This document shows, piece after piece, positions 47,001-52,156 of a DNA stretch of 64,000 nt. The stretch spans positions 24,134,442 to 24,198,441 of the forward strand of contig OX381704.1 in assembly GCA_947462335.1 (NCBI GenBank), written 5' to 3'. The notes below the pieces were generated by a model. That model did no database searches and was not told the origin of the DNA. It saw nothing but the letters and a program-made list of their open reading frames with translations. The position numbers and the translations under genes are program-made. Numbering within the stretch: position 1 is the stretch's first letter; each line of letters begins with the position of its first letter. This DNA is from Harmothoe impar (taxonomy: Eukaryota > Annelida > Polychaeta > Phyllodocida > Polynoidae).

Positions 47001-49654
47001 AATAAACAGTACTTAACTATAGTCCCGTTCCGATACATACTATACTACTCATTGCCATGAGAGAAAGCTGCCTACATAACCTGTTTGTCTATAAGTAAGT
47101 CTGAAAAATACATCCTGGTAATAAAAGTTAAATATACATCCTGGTTAATAAAATCTAACGGCTGTATGACTCACATACATATATTTGTTAGAGATAAGGT
47201 TTACTCACCACCATAGTGAAGTTATCCTTTATACTAATAGGAACACCGTGAAGTGGTCGGTTACTTCTGTCCTCCATCTGATCACACTCCAAGGCCGTTG
47301 CCTAGTTCATATAGATTCCAGGGGAAACGTATAATATTACTGCATATTTCACCTACATAACGCCATTTGGTAATTATAACACCACATTACTAACGTGATT
47401 TCGTTCCCCTGACTACTGTATTTGACCAATTAAGTATAATCCGTGAGCCTTTAGAAGTCCAGCGAGTTTACCATCATTTTTTCCATTAAACCTTAGGGAT
47501 ACGAGACATAAGATTTGAGATATATGATAGTGACTCAGTGGAGAAAGGTCATAACTGCTTTGTCTTGATCATGTAACCATGGATACCATTTATCATGATT
47601 ATTGTGACATGACATCTGGCTAGATATGATCTAGGGGTATAAAACCACATTGTACATAAAGTCGAAATTCCACCCCGTTGATGTTTCATGTATTTACTGC
47701 ATTATAAACATAACTATTTTTCTTAAAATGGAAATATCTCAAAAAAAGAGATTTCCAGTTACGACCTTTCTCCATTGAGGTGATTACTAAAGTTTTGGAG
47801 ATTAGAGATTTAAATTGTTGTGTCATACCTCTGCCTCGTGTACTACTTCAAGGATTGCATTGGTTTTCTTATTGACGATCAGTGCCTATTGGTAATAAGT
47901 GTGGGAACATAGTTACAGCGCTATGGTTTACAGATTAAGAGCAACATAGTGTTTTGATATGCTGTGGTACTTGTCATTATGATGCATGAATAAAACCATG
48001 GTGATTAGCTATAGCTATAGTGCTGCATTAATGCCACGGAGTTATGCATCATGCCGACCCTCTGGGGCTGCACGCCTAGGCTATGGGGTTCATAGATACT
48101 CTCGAGGTGTCAGCACCACCTTCCAAAGAAGATGTGATAGAAAAGTTTACAATAAAGTCTCTTGGCAGAATACCGTCCTTTTTAAAGGGCTAATAGACTA
48201 CTCTATATAGTTTCCAGAATAAATAAATAAATAAATAAATAAATAAATACCCTGGTACGTATATATATGTAAGACTGGGTAGTGTGACTTAGATAAACAT
48301 CAGGCTGCGGAGAATAGCTATATGTCTATACCCAGATAGGAAAACTTTTTCCAAACGTTTGCAAACGTTTTGCAGGAAAGCCTTTTTCATACAAGCTTAC
48401 CTATAGATAATGTTTGCATCCAAACATTGGAAAAACGTTTGCAAACGTTCGGAAAACGTTTGCAAACTGTTTTTCTTTTGGTAGCTGAGAAATGCAAATA
48501 GGTCAGTATTAGAACCGGGATTAGAACACTGGATAGGCTCACCTTCTTCTGGTAAGCACGGAGAACGTCAATTGCTTTCAGCTCTCCTTTCTGAAGTTTG
48601 TCAGTAAGTTGTTCCAGACTAAGTTGGCATATTTCACTCATTTGCTCATCGGTAATCTGTTATTTACAATATTAGTTTATCAATTATTTTAAAATTAACA
48701 ATCATGTAAGTGTATGCTGCACCACTATACATTAGAGCTATAGATTGCGCTGATAAAATGGGATGTCCCAGTAAACAAATAACATTATACACCATTTTAT
48801 ATTAAAAAAACGTTATATAACGTTATATGTCAACGTTTTTCTAAGGCTCTTTAGTATGACATAACGTTATGTAAAATTTAAAACGTTATTTTGACGTAAA
48901 ATAACGTTTTTTTGTTAGCTGGGGTTAGCCTTGCCAAAAAAGTTATTTTCAGAGGCAGACACTTTCAGAAAGGGAATCATCTGTGGGGTATCTCTACCTC
49001 GTATAGTAAACCTATGATATGTTATTGAAGGTCATAAGCGGTGTTCTGTGATAGATATAGTAATAGTACTGCCACATCTCTGTATGCATTGTATTTTGTA
49101 TTGGCCACAGTCAAGACTAATCACGAGTCGAAGACGAATGTACGCAGACTTGGCTGAGGTCAATATAATCCTACAGTGAATATGGCTGTACTACGTGGTA
49201 GATATGGTACACATGAGTAGCTGTAAAGATGTTATAAGCCAAGGACAACTTGATTTCCGAGGCATCAGCCGAGTTAATTACCATTTTCTAAGGATTAAAT
49301 ATTTATACGGTTACTCACATGTATCCATATACTTGACTATTTCTATGCAATATACACAGGGTGTTTCTGTTTTCCCCTAACCAACTCTGGTATAAACTTA
49401 CGCTATAACAGACATTATGATCTACTTACACCACTTTGTTGAATACGCTCGGAGAGTAAGGCTATGGCCTTTTGACATGCTTTCCGCTTCTCTTCGCGCT
49501 TGTGGCACAGCACAGCCCTTCTCCGCCAGGTCATAAGTTTGTTAATGAAGAGTCCTGCTAACACTGCTGACACCAGGGGTTTTCTGTGTTCCCAAAGCCA
49601 GAAATACACAGATGTCTGGGACAGAAACCATTCTCGGAGTTGGTCCATCATCAC
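27826..49654 (-). CDS. FAAH: Fatty-acid amide hydrolase, 16 exons, 589 aa
   Basis: An amidase-signature serine hydrolase that breaks fatty-acid amides such as anandamide into fatty acid plus amine at internal membranes. Exons in coding order (all minus): 49430-49654, 48543-48656, 47829-47885, 47209-47301, 36429-36500, 36147-36208, 35280-35527, 34547-34671, 33784-33909, 33196-33293, 32875-32974, 30316-30359, 29230-29269, 28694-28805, 28339-28478, 27826-27939 (stop TAA). Phases join without conflict into 590 codons including stop, close to the roughly 580 aa of vertebrate FAAH1. The N-terminus has a membrane helix (about residues 26-42) followed by a basic stretch. The catalytic Lys 157, Ser 232 and Ser 256 lie in SIKDN, GGSSGGEG and DIGGSIR. 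Their spacings (75 and 24) equal those of human K142/S217/S241. All introns are GT-AG except the one after exon 6, which has a GC donor. The fourth intron (between exons 4 and 5) is swollen to 10.7 kb by a Polinton. Confidence 0.95.
29832..30059. mobile_element. 228-bp MITE with ~70-bp inverted repeats in a FAAH intron
   Basis: The left arm has AAGTAAAGGTGTCAACTGTG and the right arm its inverse, continuing through CCACGTGGCTCTGG / CCAGAGCCACGCGGG. The centre holds two copies of TTTGAGTTGACTCTCTACTAT-type sequence. A broken relative is at about 51100-51400. It has no coding capacity. Confidence 0.7.
30384..30484. repeat. Palindromic hairpin element
   Basis: Perfect 20-bp arms at 30407-30426 and 30442-30461 surround a 15-base loop made of AAGGCCGAAGGCCGA. 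The outer 20 bases (ATACTCCTGG on the left, CCAGGAGTGTAT on the right) pair imperfectly, giving a ~100-bp fold-back. Confidence 0.8.
30731..31155 (+). repeat. tRNA-derived SINE followed by a tandem-duplicated tail
   Basis: A tRNA-like head carries a perfect B box GGTTCGAATCC at 30787-30797 and a weak A box upstream. It is followed by two direct copies (about 30852-31002 and 31003-31155) of a ~150-bp unit. Each copy has an AAAGAAA run, a GGGGGCGGAGCCCCC hairpin and an ATTTATACAA-like end. The same G-rich hairpin tail occurs near 52290 and 54700 and inverted near 32290. Confidence 0.6.
31155..31400 (+). repeat. Two further tRNA-like SINE heads
   Basis: GGTTCAAACCCC near 31235 and a tRNA-like stretch at about 31325-31395 (GTGGAGCAGTCAGTTAGC... 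GGATCCTGC) resemble Pol III internal promoters with degraded boxes. They do not fold into convincing full tRNAs in my reading, so I call them SINE remnants rather than tRNA genes. Confidence 0.4.
32049..32735. mobile_element. ~0.69-kb MITE with long inverted repeats
   Basis: The left end CTGTAACAGGC... continues into TCAACAAAATAATCTGTCCA, and the inverse of both blocks closes the right end. The internal TCTTAAA-rich parts are also inverted. The centre has a CTACACCCAGATGAGACAAC block (minus orientation) plus a C-rich run, shared with the element at 52157-52593. It has no coding capacity. Confidence 0.65.
33336..33420. repeat. Three tandem copies of a palindrome-containing ~34-bp unit
   Basis: Each unit has GCCGAGCATCGACTATAGT, and the middle copy completes the palindrome CATCGACTATAGTCGATG. 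It lies about 50-130 bases upstream (in gene sense) of FAAH exon 10. Confidence 0.75.
35280..35527 (-). CDS. FAAH: FAAH exon 7 (amidase signature)
   Basis: This exon carries the Gly/Ser-rich amidase signature with both catalytic serines (232 and 256) and the conserved CGICGFKPT. Its acceptor is TTTTTCAG. Its first base completes a Ser codon begun in exon 6. It ends one base into a codon, completed by exon 8. Confidence 0.95.
36840..36845. other. Left target-site duplication of the Polinton
   Basis: CATTGC is repeated exactly at 47050-47055. A 6-bp duplication is the rule for Polinton/Maverick insertions. Confidence 0.95.
36846..37265 (+). repeat. Left terminal inverted repeat with promoter-like motif array
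   Basis: It contains four CCAATCAGA boxes (CCAAT at 36912, 36981, 37034, 37108), five CACGTG boxes (36935, 37086, 37177, 37206, 37213), three TGTTTGTAAACA-like forkhead palindromes from 37161 to 37232, and TTATATATAG at 37239-37248. The CCAAT units are embedded in a ~55-70-bp subrepeat ending in GTGACCTACTTAGG. The layout resembles a strong inward-reading promoter. Confidence 0.9.
37354..37989 (-). CDS. Alanine-rich low-complexity ORF, uncertain
   Basis: A frame of about 211 aa from the ATG pair at 37989, with a non-repetitive start (MMESCYRNMKRNDEAAREC) and a Cys-rich end, separated by a long Ala/Asp run encoded by GCT/GCC-type triplets. A minus-strand TATATAAGG lies at about 38131-38139, at a suitable distance for a promoter. 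The frame extends upstream to a GTG at 38124. The opposite strand also reads as Ser- or Ala-rich frames, as any GCA repeat does, so this could be chance. I know of no function. If real, it is the only Polinton gene on this strand. Confidence 0.3.
   Translation of the reverse strand: MMESCYRNMKRNDEAARECEADAVASATAAASAAQRATAAFTAAVSDAGCDDVVVVAAAAVTAAVAAADAATHATDADAAAADAVAAADDAADNAASARSAALATVAAAVVANAHATAATAAATAATAAAEAAAAAADAAADAANAAADADVSSRVDKESSFVTLKPPVERATSSRATNATAGWCNWCRRFCSCACFSSSPTCCCYGMIVL
38463..38470 (+). promoter_or_regulatory. TATA-like box before the 216-aa ORF
   Basis: TATAAAAG followed by GACTGAG. It would place a transcript start near 38495 and a leader of about 195 bases before the ATG at 38690. 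Confidence 0.4.
38690..39340 (+). CDS. Unrecognised 216-aa basic protein of the Polinton
   Basis: A complete ATG-started frame (context AATATGG) in the GC-rich body of the element. The N-terminus is strongly basic (ARVSKRRSREQ) and could bind nucleic acid or act as a nuclear signal. Internal repetition is visible: APTRWA at 91-96 and 135-140, and KRFD at 121-124 and 151-154, suggesting a duplicated module. The second module is followed by Cys/His residues (C158, C163, C183, C185, H186, H190, C194) that could bind zinc. It ends in a basic tail. I do not recognise a family. It occupies the position upstream of the virion genes where this element lacks a polymerase, so a replication or regulatory role is conceivable, but that is inference. 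Confidence 0.55.
   Translation: MALQRARVSKRRSREQSALLNCPAIFLSQRRERHVVEVHASLEAYRILEKCKAERHRRYTRAEKENVATWPRAVFSEQHLLYYCITAALSAPTRWAFHEKKERRYSPHPASSYKVRISAMKRFDKPIGFLGATAAPTRWAGVVADVNTVSKRFDVVTCYPAYCNAAELKKIGTHYFKPYAPICICHRRAHRPYCFFETIVSQHRNRKKSGKATSFA
39341..39594. other. Non-coding gap with CTC repeats and a 15-bp hairpin
   Basis: It holds poly-A runs, a (TCC)n run at about 39386-39440, and a perfect hairpin. The arm TTTGTATCAGACTCC (39460-39474) pairs with 39478-39492 across the loop TCT. AATAAA near 39590 may end the upstream transcript. Confidence 0.7.
39595..40305 (+). CDS. A32/FtsK-HerA-type packaging ATPase of the Polinton
   Basis: This ATPase pumps the genome into the capsid, as in adenovirus-like and NCLDV-like virions. 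The frame is open from 39595 to the stop (236 codons). Walker A is GPSGCGKS at residues 25-32, Walker B is LLILDDLM at about residues 102-109, and the downstream YITQNLFQ fits the family's sensor region. Length fits the family. Oddly, there is no ATG in frame before Walker A: the first in-frame Met comes inside the domain, and only near-cognate codons (CTG 39604, TTG 39694) lie upstream. Either the start was lost, a non-AUG start is used, or a short upstream exon exists. It ends 7 bases before the next ORF. Confidence 0.8.
   Translation, partial: KGRLTFLHNHFDARLQGPFSCIISGPSGCGKSRLVDQFLSDVNNLVTPPVEKTFYHYGEWQPLFEKMQNQYGVEFREGLPSKESIAGDVEVAEDALRPHTLLILDDLMSSSNQQVVADIFTKYSHHWNVSVIYITQNLFQKSPDFRTMSLNAHYMIVFKNPRDMGQIASLSRQVFPSNAAALSSIFTHELKRPHSYLLLDFKQSTPDDLRIRSSLTSIHSQLVFVPLDKKKNKRKQ
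40313..40645 (+). pseudogene. Small Polinton protein gene split by an in-frame TGA
   Basis: The frame starts at ATG 40313 after seven A's and runs 61 codons to TGA at 40496-40498. The same frame then stays open to a second TGA at 40643-40645. The second part holds a basic cluster followed by a Gly-rich hydrophobic segment (GGFLIPALIGMALPLIK), which resembles small membrane-active proteins found in many Polintons. The simplest reading is one ~110-codon gene interrupted by a point mutation; readthrough is the alternative, though the base after the stop is not a strong readthrough context. The terminal TGA overlaps the ATG of the next frame (ATGA at 40642-40645). Confidence 0.55.
40642..41832 (+). 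CDS. Conserved Polinton protein of unknown role (396 aa)
   Basis: Two starts are possible: ATG 40642, overlapping the previous stop, which adds a Thr run from ACC repeats, or ATG 40735 (MTDSEQQQHYKRLALVDPE), which looks more natural. The middle (about residues 115-170) is helical around a conserved-looking tyrosine/arginine-rich segment. It is followed by LVNQVPKRNRTRTVALYKQLEKSG..IKWN and a G-x-x-I motif that matches a protein family I recall from many animal Polintons. That family has no known function. Alanine runs from GCA repeats and an acidic C-terminal region follow. It overlaps the integrase start by 16 bases. A virion or DNA-binding role is plausible but not shown. Confidence 0.7.
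   Translation: MRHLIRHLLADSTTTTTTTTATTSVIATVVPMTDSEQQQHYKRLALVDPETLYKSSRAGLLHHVPAAAATTSAATTAVAAASTSTAPNLPPLPDERTEKNESSAPATAARLPADMAYYHKQAEQSLHPDAALHQVLQFIYRDLDLVLNDPTLESREKMLKYRRLLNRLQFFLANPHNSNISSSYSSSPPAHLRQSAEEASASLLERLVNQVPKRNRTRTVALYKQLEKSGVIKWNEDGAVREMSGRRIPPEHRINIVDLLNDAARFRKTAPRPAGYSPFTKALREAVPTDSLIGNHLYKASGPGRSLDTRLADRGRKRPSFDSEEGEAAAAAAAVAAADSSLQVDDQSSDDEEDDSELFQTPTSYRSVASKKRRGRNRLAASSSFTPSTGPPWANQ
41817..42902 (+). CDS. Retroviral-type integrase with C-terminal chromodomain
   Basis: This enzyme inserts the element and makes the 6-bp duplication. It is 361 aa. Catalytic residues are Asp 84 (QWQIDLMDM), Asp 146 (VQTDKGKEF) and Glu 181 (ASLVERLNRS), a DD35E triad. The C-terminal part (about 318-361) is a chromodomain: YLIDEVLRRK...LAFVRWLGYDDKFNEWIPVKKI. 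It could direct insertion to modified chromatin. The ATG at 41817 has an excellent context (CCACCATGG). The protein resembles C. elegans F54H12.3. The stop at 42902 is followed immediately by the poly-A leader of the next gene. It appears intact. Confidence 0.95.
   Translation: MGKPVKRLTKKEKEKKRVVARYTDVKAPSSFTSVTKHHFRHLNPAVIRDALVSLDAYTKHKPIRRKFARNKTITGAIDQQWQIDLMDMQALASHNDRFRYVVTAIDVFSRYAWAVPIKSKSGADVTEAFREMTGTGERRPRTVQTDKGKEFLNKIFQDHLKSEGIEFFTGENDDIKASLVERLNRSLKEKLWRYFTHKRTYRYVDVLHHVVSSYNRTHHKTLKMAPAQVSSENSETVFYRQDLPTNKQIDEIWKKKKKTKTSAVDVIAPGDRVRMLRTKGAFDKGYEGNRGFELKDDKGEEIKGVFYPEEVQKVYKSRYDNNYLIDEVLRRKTVDGKELAFVRWLGYDDKFNEWIPVKKIK
42926..44044 (+). CDS. Candidate minor capsid (penton) protein of the Polinton
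   Basis: 372 aa, starting MNITLPSNSSMEYYPDNS. This opening (LPSNSSM-x-Y-x-P-x-N) is shared by a widespread Polinton structural protein family. I take it as the minor capsid or penton protein because it is encoded beside the major capsid gene; the fold itself cannot be seen from sequence. The start is the ATG at 42926, directly after a run of 24 A's. An upstream in-frame GTG extension through the integrase end is not credible. It is followed after 11 bases by the next ORF. Confidence 0.7.
   Translation: MNITLPSNSSMEYYPDNSLTSFRTHFDSPLLLPEAYEAALTEIILPTEWTNVHDDDLIIVVPLRTKGSLEEAIQVLKETKFSEGKKPQVDWRGMKNANGLSKLTFSSKFPLSWKEASYVTVEEISDTSEEQQLKPETKRFKREVDLRQTNAVYKQFLSPAVKKKAISDQARQMIEKMEKDMGVRSFMPNIFEIPPIFTGSNHTLIERLSETLRDDRLEGDSFLLKPMRILSYDAKTKRVTIKPPRHCAVLLSQHLACVLGFGEKTCFASPTTGAYSMDVYGDVHSVYIYTDMIQERRVGDMQVPLLRCVAVDRGGKRRGGVQAISFPHLDYFPLKSKRFTEVGIYLRDRSGHSIPFGRGEVTVTLHLRPIER
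44056..44481 (+). CDS. Small basic Polinton protein with glycine-rich amphipathic segment
   Basis: 141 aa. The start MMRQRVPYFPPRR is followed by YYNAQLGNGINMYSGRSFQSGHGLGG, then a Gly/Ala/Leu amphipathic stretch (about 50-90) and a Lys/Arg-rich tail with KKGSKRRR and KRRR. The pattern recurs in Polintons next to the capsid genes and is reminiscent of small adenovirus core or cement proteins; equivalence is inference. ATG is preceded by AAAAA. It is probably virion-associated and DNA- or membrane-binding. Confidence 0.65.
   Translation: MMRQRVPYFPPRRTVGRGYSDYYNAQLGNGINMYSGRSFQSGHGLGGALLGLMRSATPLLKSVGKTLLRAGVGVAKDVLAGRTLKSSVKDRGAGALKRLASTAFSGGKTPVASKKGSKRRRHSPQTGGGSCKRRRGDVFDR
44499..44510 (+). 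promoter_or_regulatory. TATA box before the major capsid gene
   Basis: TATAAATAAAAA lies 62 bases upstream of the capsid ATG and 18 bases after the previous stop. It also contains AATAAA, so it could serve as the polyadenylation signal of the upstream transcript. Confidence 0.5.
44561..45868 (+). CDS. Major capsid protein of the Polinton
   Basis: 435 aa, starting MAYVHESSNECALSELDLH. It belongs with the invertebrate proteins annotated F54H12.2-like, and its length fits a double jelly-roll capsid protein. Recognisable features are the N-terminal SSNE-x2-x2-LD-L motif, FTINKSQEYTDLNENYL near residues 51-67, and SLFKDVQVSIGG near 95-105. It would form the trimeric capsomers of an icosahedral shell. 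It is intact, with its own TATA box. The gene ends 29 bases before the protease ATG. Confidence 0.85.
   Translation: MAYVHESSNECALSELDLHTVAPTQTTILKSSFLGIETKNSLEDGGNINFTINKSQEYTDLNENYLHLECQVLKANGAAIEDTDAVAPVNNLAHSLFKDVQVSIGGFKVSGNTETYPYRAYLEGLLNYNKDVKDGVMSAQGWHEDTPSQFDTLTDANAGYKARKKLISNKRFSLMARLHFDLAHQPKLIVGETEINLTLKQAAPSFYLMCAADGGYSLKIYKAKLYVRRVLVADAVAETHERAVIEHGPFDYPVNRVEVTTYAIPQGNRDHSYTHSNTGQLPKSMMICFLDHDAFNGSYTKNPFEMKHYDISSLQVIVNDQKVPNDAYVPDFKTKAAVREYLALHTETGMYEGARSCGISYDQFLNGYTVFPLDLTPDRSHDGCRVNLIRAGQLRVEVSFRSALQATTTVLLYLVYDNVVELTRDRHPVTDYHMN
45898..46350 (+). CDS. Adenain-like cysteine protease of the Polinton
   Basis: 150 aa from ATG 45898. A maturation protease of the adenovirus/Ulp1 clan, expected to cleave virion proteins. 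The catalytic residues stand in the expected order: His 52 in GQHWVAFY, Asp 68 in YYFDSFG, Gln 99, and Cys 106 in DTCGPHC. Gln to Cys spacing is 7, as in adenain. The length is shorter than adenovirus protease (about 200 aa) but normal for Polintons. A longer frame reaches back into the capsid gene without an ATG of merit. It overlaps the next ORF by 103 bases. Confidence 0.9.
   Translation: MNTLEISRVLKENVHTKHRFLGVFSCDTIPKHPIKDTCFVSNTDPQHLPGQHWVAFYVSSTGEVYYFDSFGLPPLSAEFLSFVERSAPFKWQRNRIQLQDTSADTCGPHCVHFLIEACRTRNPKKCVMRMSKIPKLSDRAVSQKLSMMLL
46248..46547 (+). CDS. Small Cys-rich ORF overlapping the protease end
   Basis: 99 aa in the +2 frame relative to the protease, sharing 103 bases with it. 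It has a hydrophobic/Cys-rich centre (MEAKILCLAEMVLDLSKVVQCLLE) and a tail CGLLSCCKSKKQAKKA, a Cys-then-Lys pattern like acylated membrane tails. It is not recognised. It is followed within 35 bases by AATAAA. It may be real because it fills the last gap before the inverted repeat. Confidence 0.45.
   Translation: MSNKKPQEVRHAHEQNPKAERPGRESEAIDDAVVTGCCDGGRFMEAKILCLAEMVLDLSKVVQCLLERSRPGCGGASDGGVRLCGLLSCCKSKKQAKKA
46577..46590 (+). terminator. Polyadenylation signal at the right end of the Polinton
   Basis: Two AATAAA copies (46577 and 46584) lie downstream of the last rightward genes and just before the inverted repeat. Confidence 0.55.
46610..47049 (-). repeat. Right terminal inverted repeat of the Polinton
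   Basis: Inverse of 36846-37265 with a small insertion (extra CAAA/AAAAGTTATG near its inner end) and one clear substitution near 46812. It carries the same CCAAT, CACGTG and forkhead-like motifs and the TATATATA box, now reading leftward into the element. Confidence 0.93.
47050..47055. other. Right target-site duplication of the Polinton
   Basis: CATTGC, identical to 36840-36845. Confidence 0.95.
48221..48250. repeat. (AAAT)n microsatellite
   Basis: About seven AAAT units in the FAAH intron between exons 2 and 3. Nearby (48340-48480) are repeated AAACGTTTGCAAACGTTT words. At 48800-48920 in the next intron there are AACGTTATATAACGTTAT words. Confidence 0.8.
49430..49654 (-). CDS. FAAH: FAAH exon 1 (start and membrane anchor)
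   Basis: It encodes 75 aa, starting MMMDQLREWF, with a hydrophobic helix PLVSAVLAGLFINKL and then basic residues. It ends at a GTAAGT donor. There are three consecutive ATGs; the first is taken. A possible 5'UTR splice acceptor (TTTTCATCTACAG) lies about 50 bases upstream, so an untranslated leader exon may exist further right. Confidence 0.85.
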
Positions 49655-49773
49655 TCTGCCCTATGTCACAGACCTACAACGTCCAAGTATGATGTGGAAA
49701 AAATCTCCTGTAGATGAAAATGCACATCTGAGGTGAATCATTTTGAATGAAAATATGAATTGATTCTAAACTG

Positions 49774-51005
49774 CCCTAGTAGCAAACACACTGTGGCCCC
49801 AGACGGGGCCAGACTGTGTTTGCAAATCTGGCCCAGAGTGGGCTAACCGACGGGCTCCCGTCGGTTTGGGGCACTGGGCTTTGGTCTGGCCCCGTGCGGG
49901 CTACCCATGTTGGGTGCAGATCGGGTTTTGGACGGGCTTCCCACTTTGGGCTCAGATCAGTTTTTGGACGGGCTTCCCACTTGGGGCTCAAATCGGTTTT
50001 TGGACGGGCTGAAAGCGGGTTCAGATCGGTTTTTGGACGGGTTGAAAGCGGGCTCAGATCGGTTTTTGGACGGGCTGAAAGTGGGTTCAGATCAGTTTTT
50101 GGACGGGTTGAAAGCGGGCTCAGATCGGATAATTGTGGGTTTTTAGAATCTATTCAATCATTCTCCAATGATTTCTTGTATTTGTTGAACCAGATATCCT
50201 AGGTCCTGCTAATCAACTCAAGGCATAATCATACTCTTCCTACCCAATAATGGAAGTATCAAGCAGGCCTATTATCATCAGGTTTGAGCCACATGCAGCA
50301 TAGACAAGTGTCTATGGTGCACACTGGCCTTCAAAGCCATAGTTCATACCTACATGGGGCACATGAGTCTTATATCAAGCAGATTGTAATGCCAAAGAAA
50401 TAGTGTTTACACTGGATAGCTGCTTAGAGAACCTCCTTTTCATCATTCAAATATATAGTCTATCTTATTTCGAAACTGTGAGAACATCTATTTATTGTTT
50501 CCTATTCTACATCACTTTAACATTTTATTGTATTATTGTATAATGTCAATTTCATCTGGTTTTGTTGGAAAACTCTACATATTGTATAGTAGTGACATCT
50601 GGTGTCAATCATCAGAACTACTAGACCAGTTGCCCTATCCAAACCCAACCTCAGCCCTCATCGGCCCGGAGTGGGCTAACCGATGGGCGCCCGTTGGTTT
50701 AGGACACTGGGCTTTGGTGTGGCCCCAAGTGGGCTGCCCGAATTGGGCTCAGATCGGGTTTTGGACGGGCTTCCTATCATCTGCCCAACATGAACCCAAA
50801 GCGGGCAGCCCTCTTTGAAACTGATCTGAGCCCAAATCGGGCAGCCCGCTTTGAAACTGATCTGAGCCCAAAATGGGCAGCCCGATCGGGGCCACACTTC
50901 AGCCCAACCATCTGCCCAACATGAAACCCAGCTCAGTTTTGCCCGACTTCAAACAGCCAATCCGAGCTAAAACCAAATTGGCCCTGTGCGGGCTTGCTAC
51001 TAGGG
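49774..51005. mobile_element. 1.23-kb inverted-repeat element made of GGGCT-rich tandem units
   Basis: The ends CCCTAGTAGCAA and TTGCTACTAGGG mirror each other. The left half holds about six ~34-bp tandem units (GTTTTTGGACGGGCTGAAAG... at about 49960-50125), and the right half holds related units in inverse sense (GCCCAAATCGGGCAGCCC). The AT-rich centre has nothing recognisable. It starts 119 bases upstream of the FAAH start codon, so it lies in the promoter or 5' leader. Confidence 0.7.
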
Positions 51006-51159
51006 TGAACAGGGTTCCAACCGAAATTGGTTATATTTGTCTTTCAATAAAAGCATATTAGCTATAGCCAGTCATCAGCCTGAGAGCTTTTGATATTACA
51101 CAGAGAAAAGTAAAGGAGTCACCACGATTCCGCCAGCCACAGTTTGTCTCCCACGCGAC

Positions 51160-51318
51160 TGTCATAGTATTATGTCTATATTATGGACCAATCAGAGGCC
51201 AGCATTGTCTACTGCTGCTGAACCCTTACTGAATAAACAGAGATGACCTGCACTTAATGGAGTCCAGTTTGTGTCTATATCTACATGATATTCTAGTCCA
51301 AAATTCCCTAACTTTACA
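51160..51318 (+). mobile_element. 159-bp solo LTR nested in a MITE
   Basis: It begins TGTCATAG, ends CTTTACA, and is flanked on both sides by GCGAC (51155-51159 and 51319-51323), a 5-bp duplication. It contains an AATAAA near 51232. Surrounding sequence (AAGTAAAGGAGTCACC on the left, GAGAGTCAAATG on the right) resembles the MITE at 29832-30059, so the LTR inserted into such an element and then lost its internal part. Confidence 0.75.
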
Positions 51319-52156
51319 GCGACACCTGTAGAGGAGAGTCAAATGAATTTGACTCTCCGTTCCGGAAGAGTCAACAGCAGTTGACCCATTAAAAGAGGAG
51401 GAATCAATAGTGATACTTGAATTTATGACTGGTATGCAGCTAAGGTGTACTTTACATCAGGGGAGAGGGGGGGCAACAGGTGTATAAACAGTAGACAGGC
51501 CAGGTGAGGCCTATCAGAGAAGCGGTTCAGAGAAGTGAGTAGATGAGGTTATTGCCCGAGAGAGGTCAATAACAAGACATGTTTTCACGTCCACCACCTC
51601 TCCTTGTGTGAGAGGGCTAAATCATATCTCCCACTACATTCTGCGGATTATTGTCCCCATACATCAAATTAGATGCCAATATCATATGTCTATGTGTTGT
51701 ATATATCACATAGTGCCATACATCATATCTCAGCCAGTAAGTGCCCAGCCTTATGGTTATTTCCCTTACCCACAGGTATGGTGACTAATCTCTATACTGT
51801 TGATGTTCTTGGAGTGTATTATATAATTTATCGCAACATTTAATTCAGGTGAGTTAACTGGAAAAGCTTTTCTGTTGACATCCATTAACCACACTATTTA
51901 GACGTAGTGGACCTTTCTATAAAGAATCAAAACTATATATGGTATGTAGCAAATGTCTGAAGTATTGATAGCGGCTCTGGCTTGCCACTGGTACCAAACA
52001 AGTGTTGGCTGCAGCAGAACCCTGCAGCATCAGGTGGTTTCATATGCAACTTTTATCAGAGTCAACATACTTCTTATTGGTCAAACTACCAATGACTCTG
52101 CTGTGGGCAGAGTCAACTGCACTTAACTCTGCAATGAAGGTAGAGTTAAATTGTAC

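Larger units (their letters stand above)
36846..47049 (+). mobile_element. Polinton/Maverick-type element without a DNA polymerase gene
   Basis: A 10,204-bp element with inverted repeats of about 420-440 bp that differ by very few bases, 5'-AG ends (AGTAGTATAG) and a perfect 6-bp duplication. Genes run rightward and closely packed: unknown 216-aa ORF, packaging ATPase, small split ORF, conserved helical protein, integrase, candidate minor capsid protein, basic protein, major capsid protein, protease, small Cys-rich ORF. Canonical Polintons are about 15-20 kb and carry a protein-primed family B polymerase; no such frame or fragment is visible here. The body is richer in G, C and CpG than the host intron around it, which fits recent arrival. 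It lies in a FAAH intron in antisense orientation to FAAH. The capsid and integrase proteins resemble those annotated in C. elegans as F54H12.2 and F54H12.3; this is from memory of those families. Confidence 0.93.
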
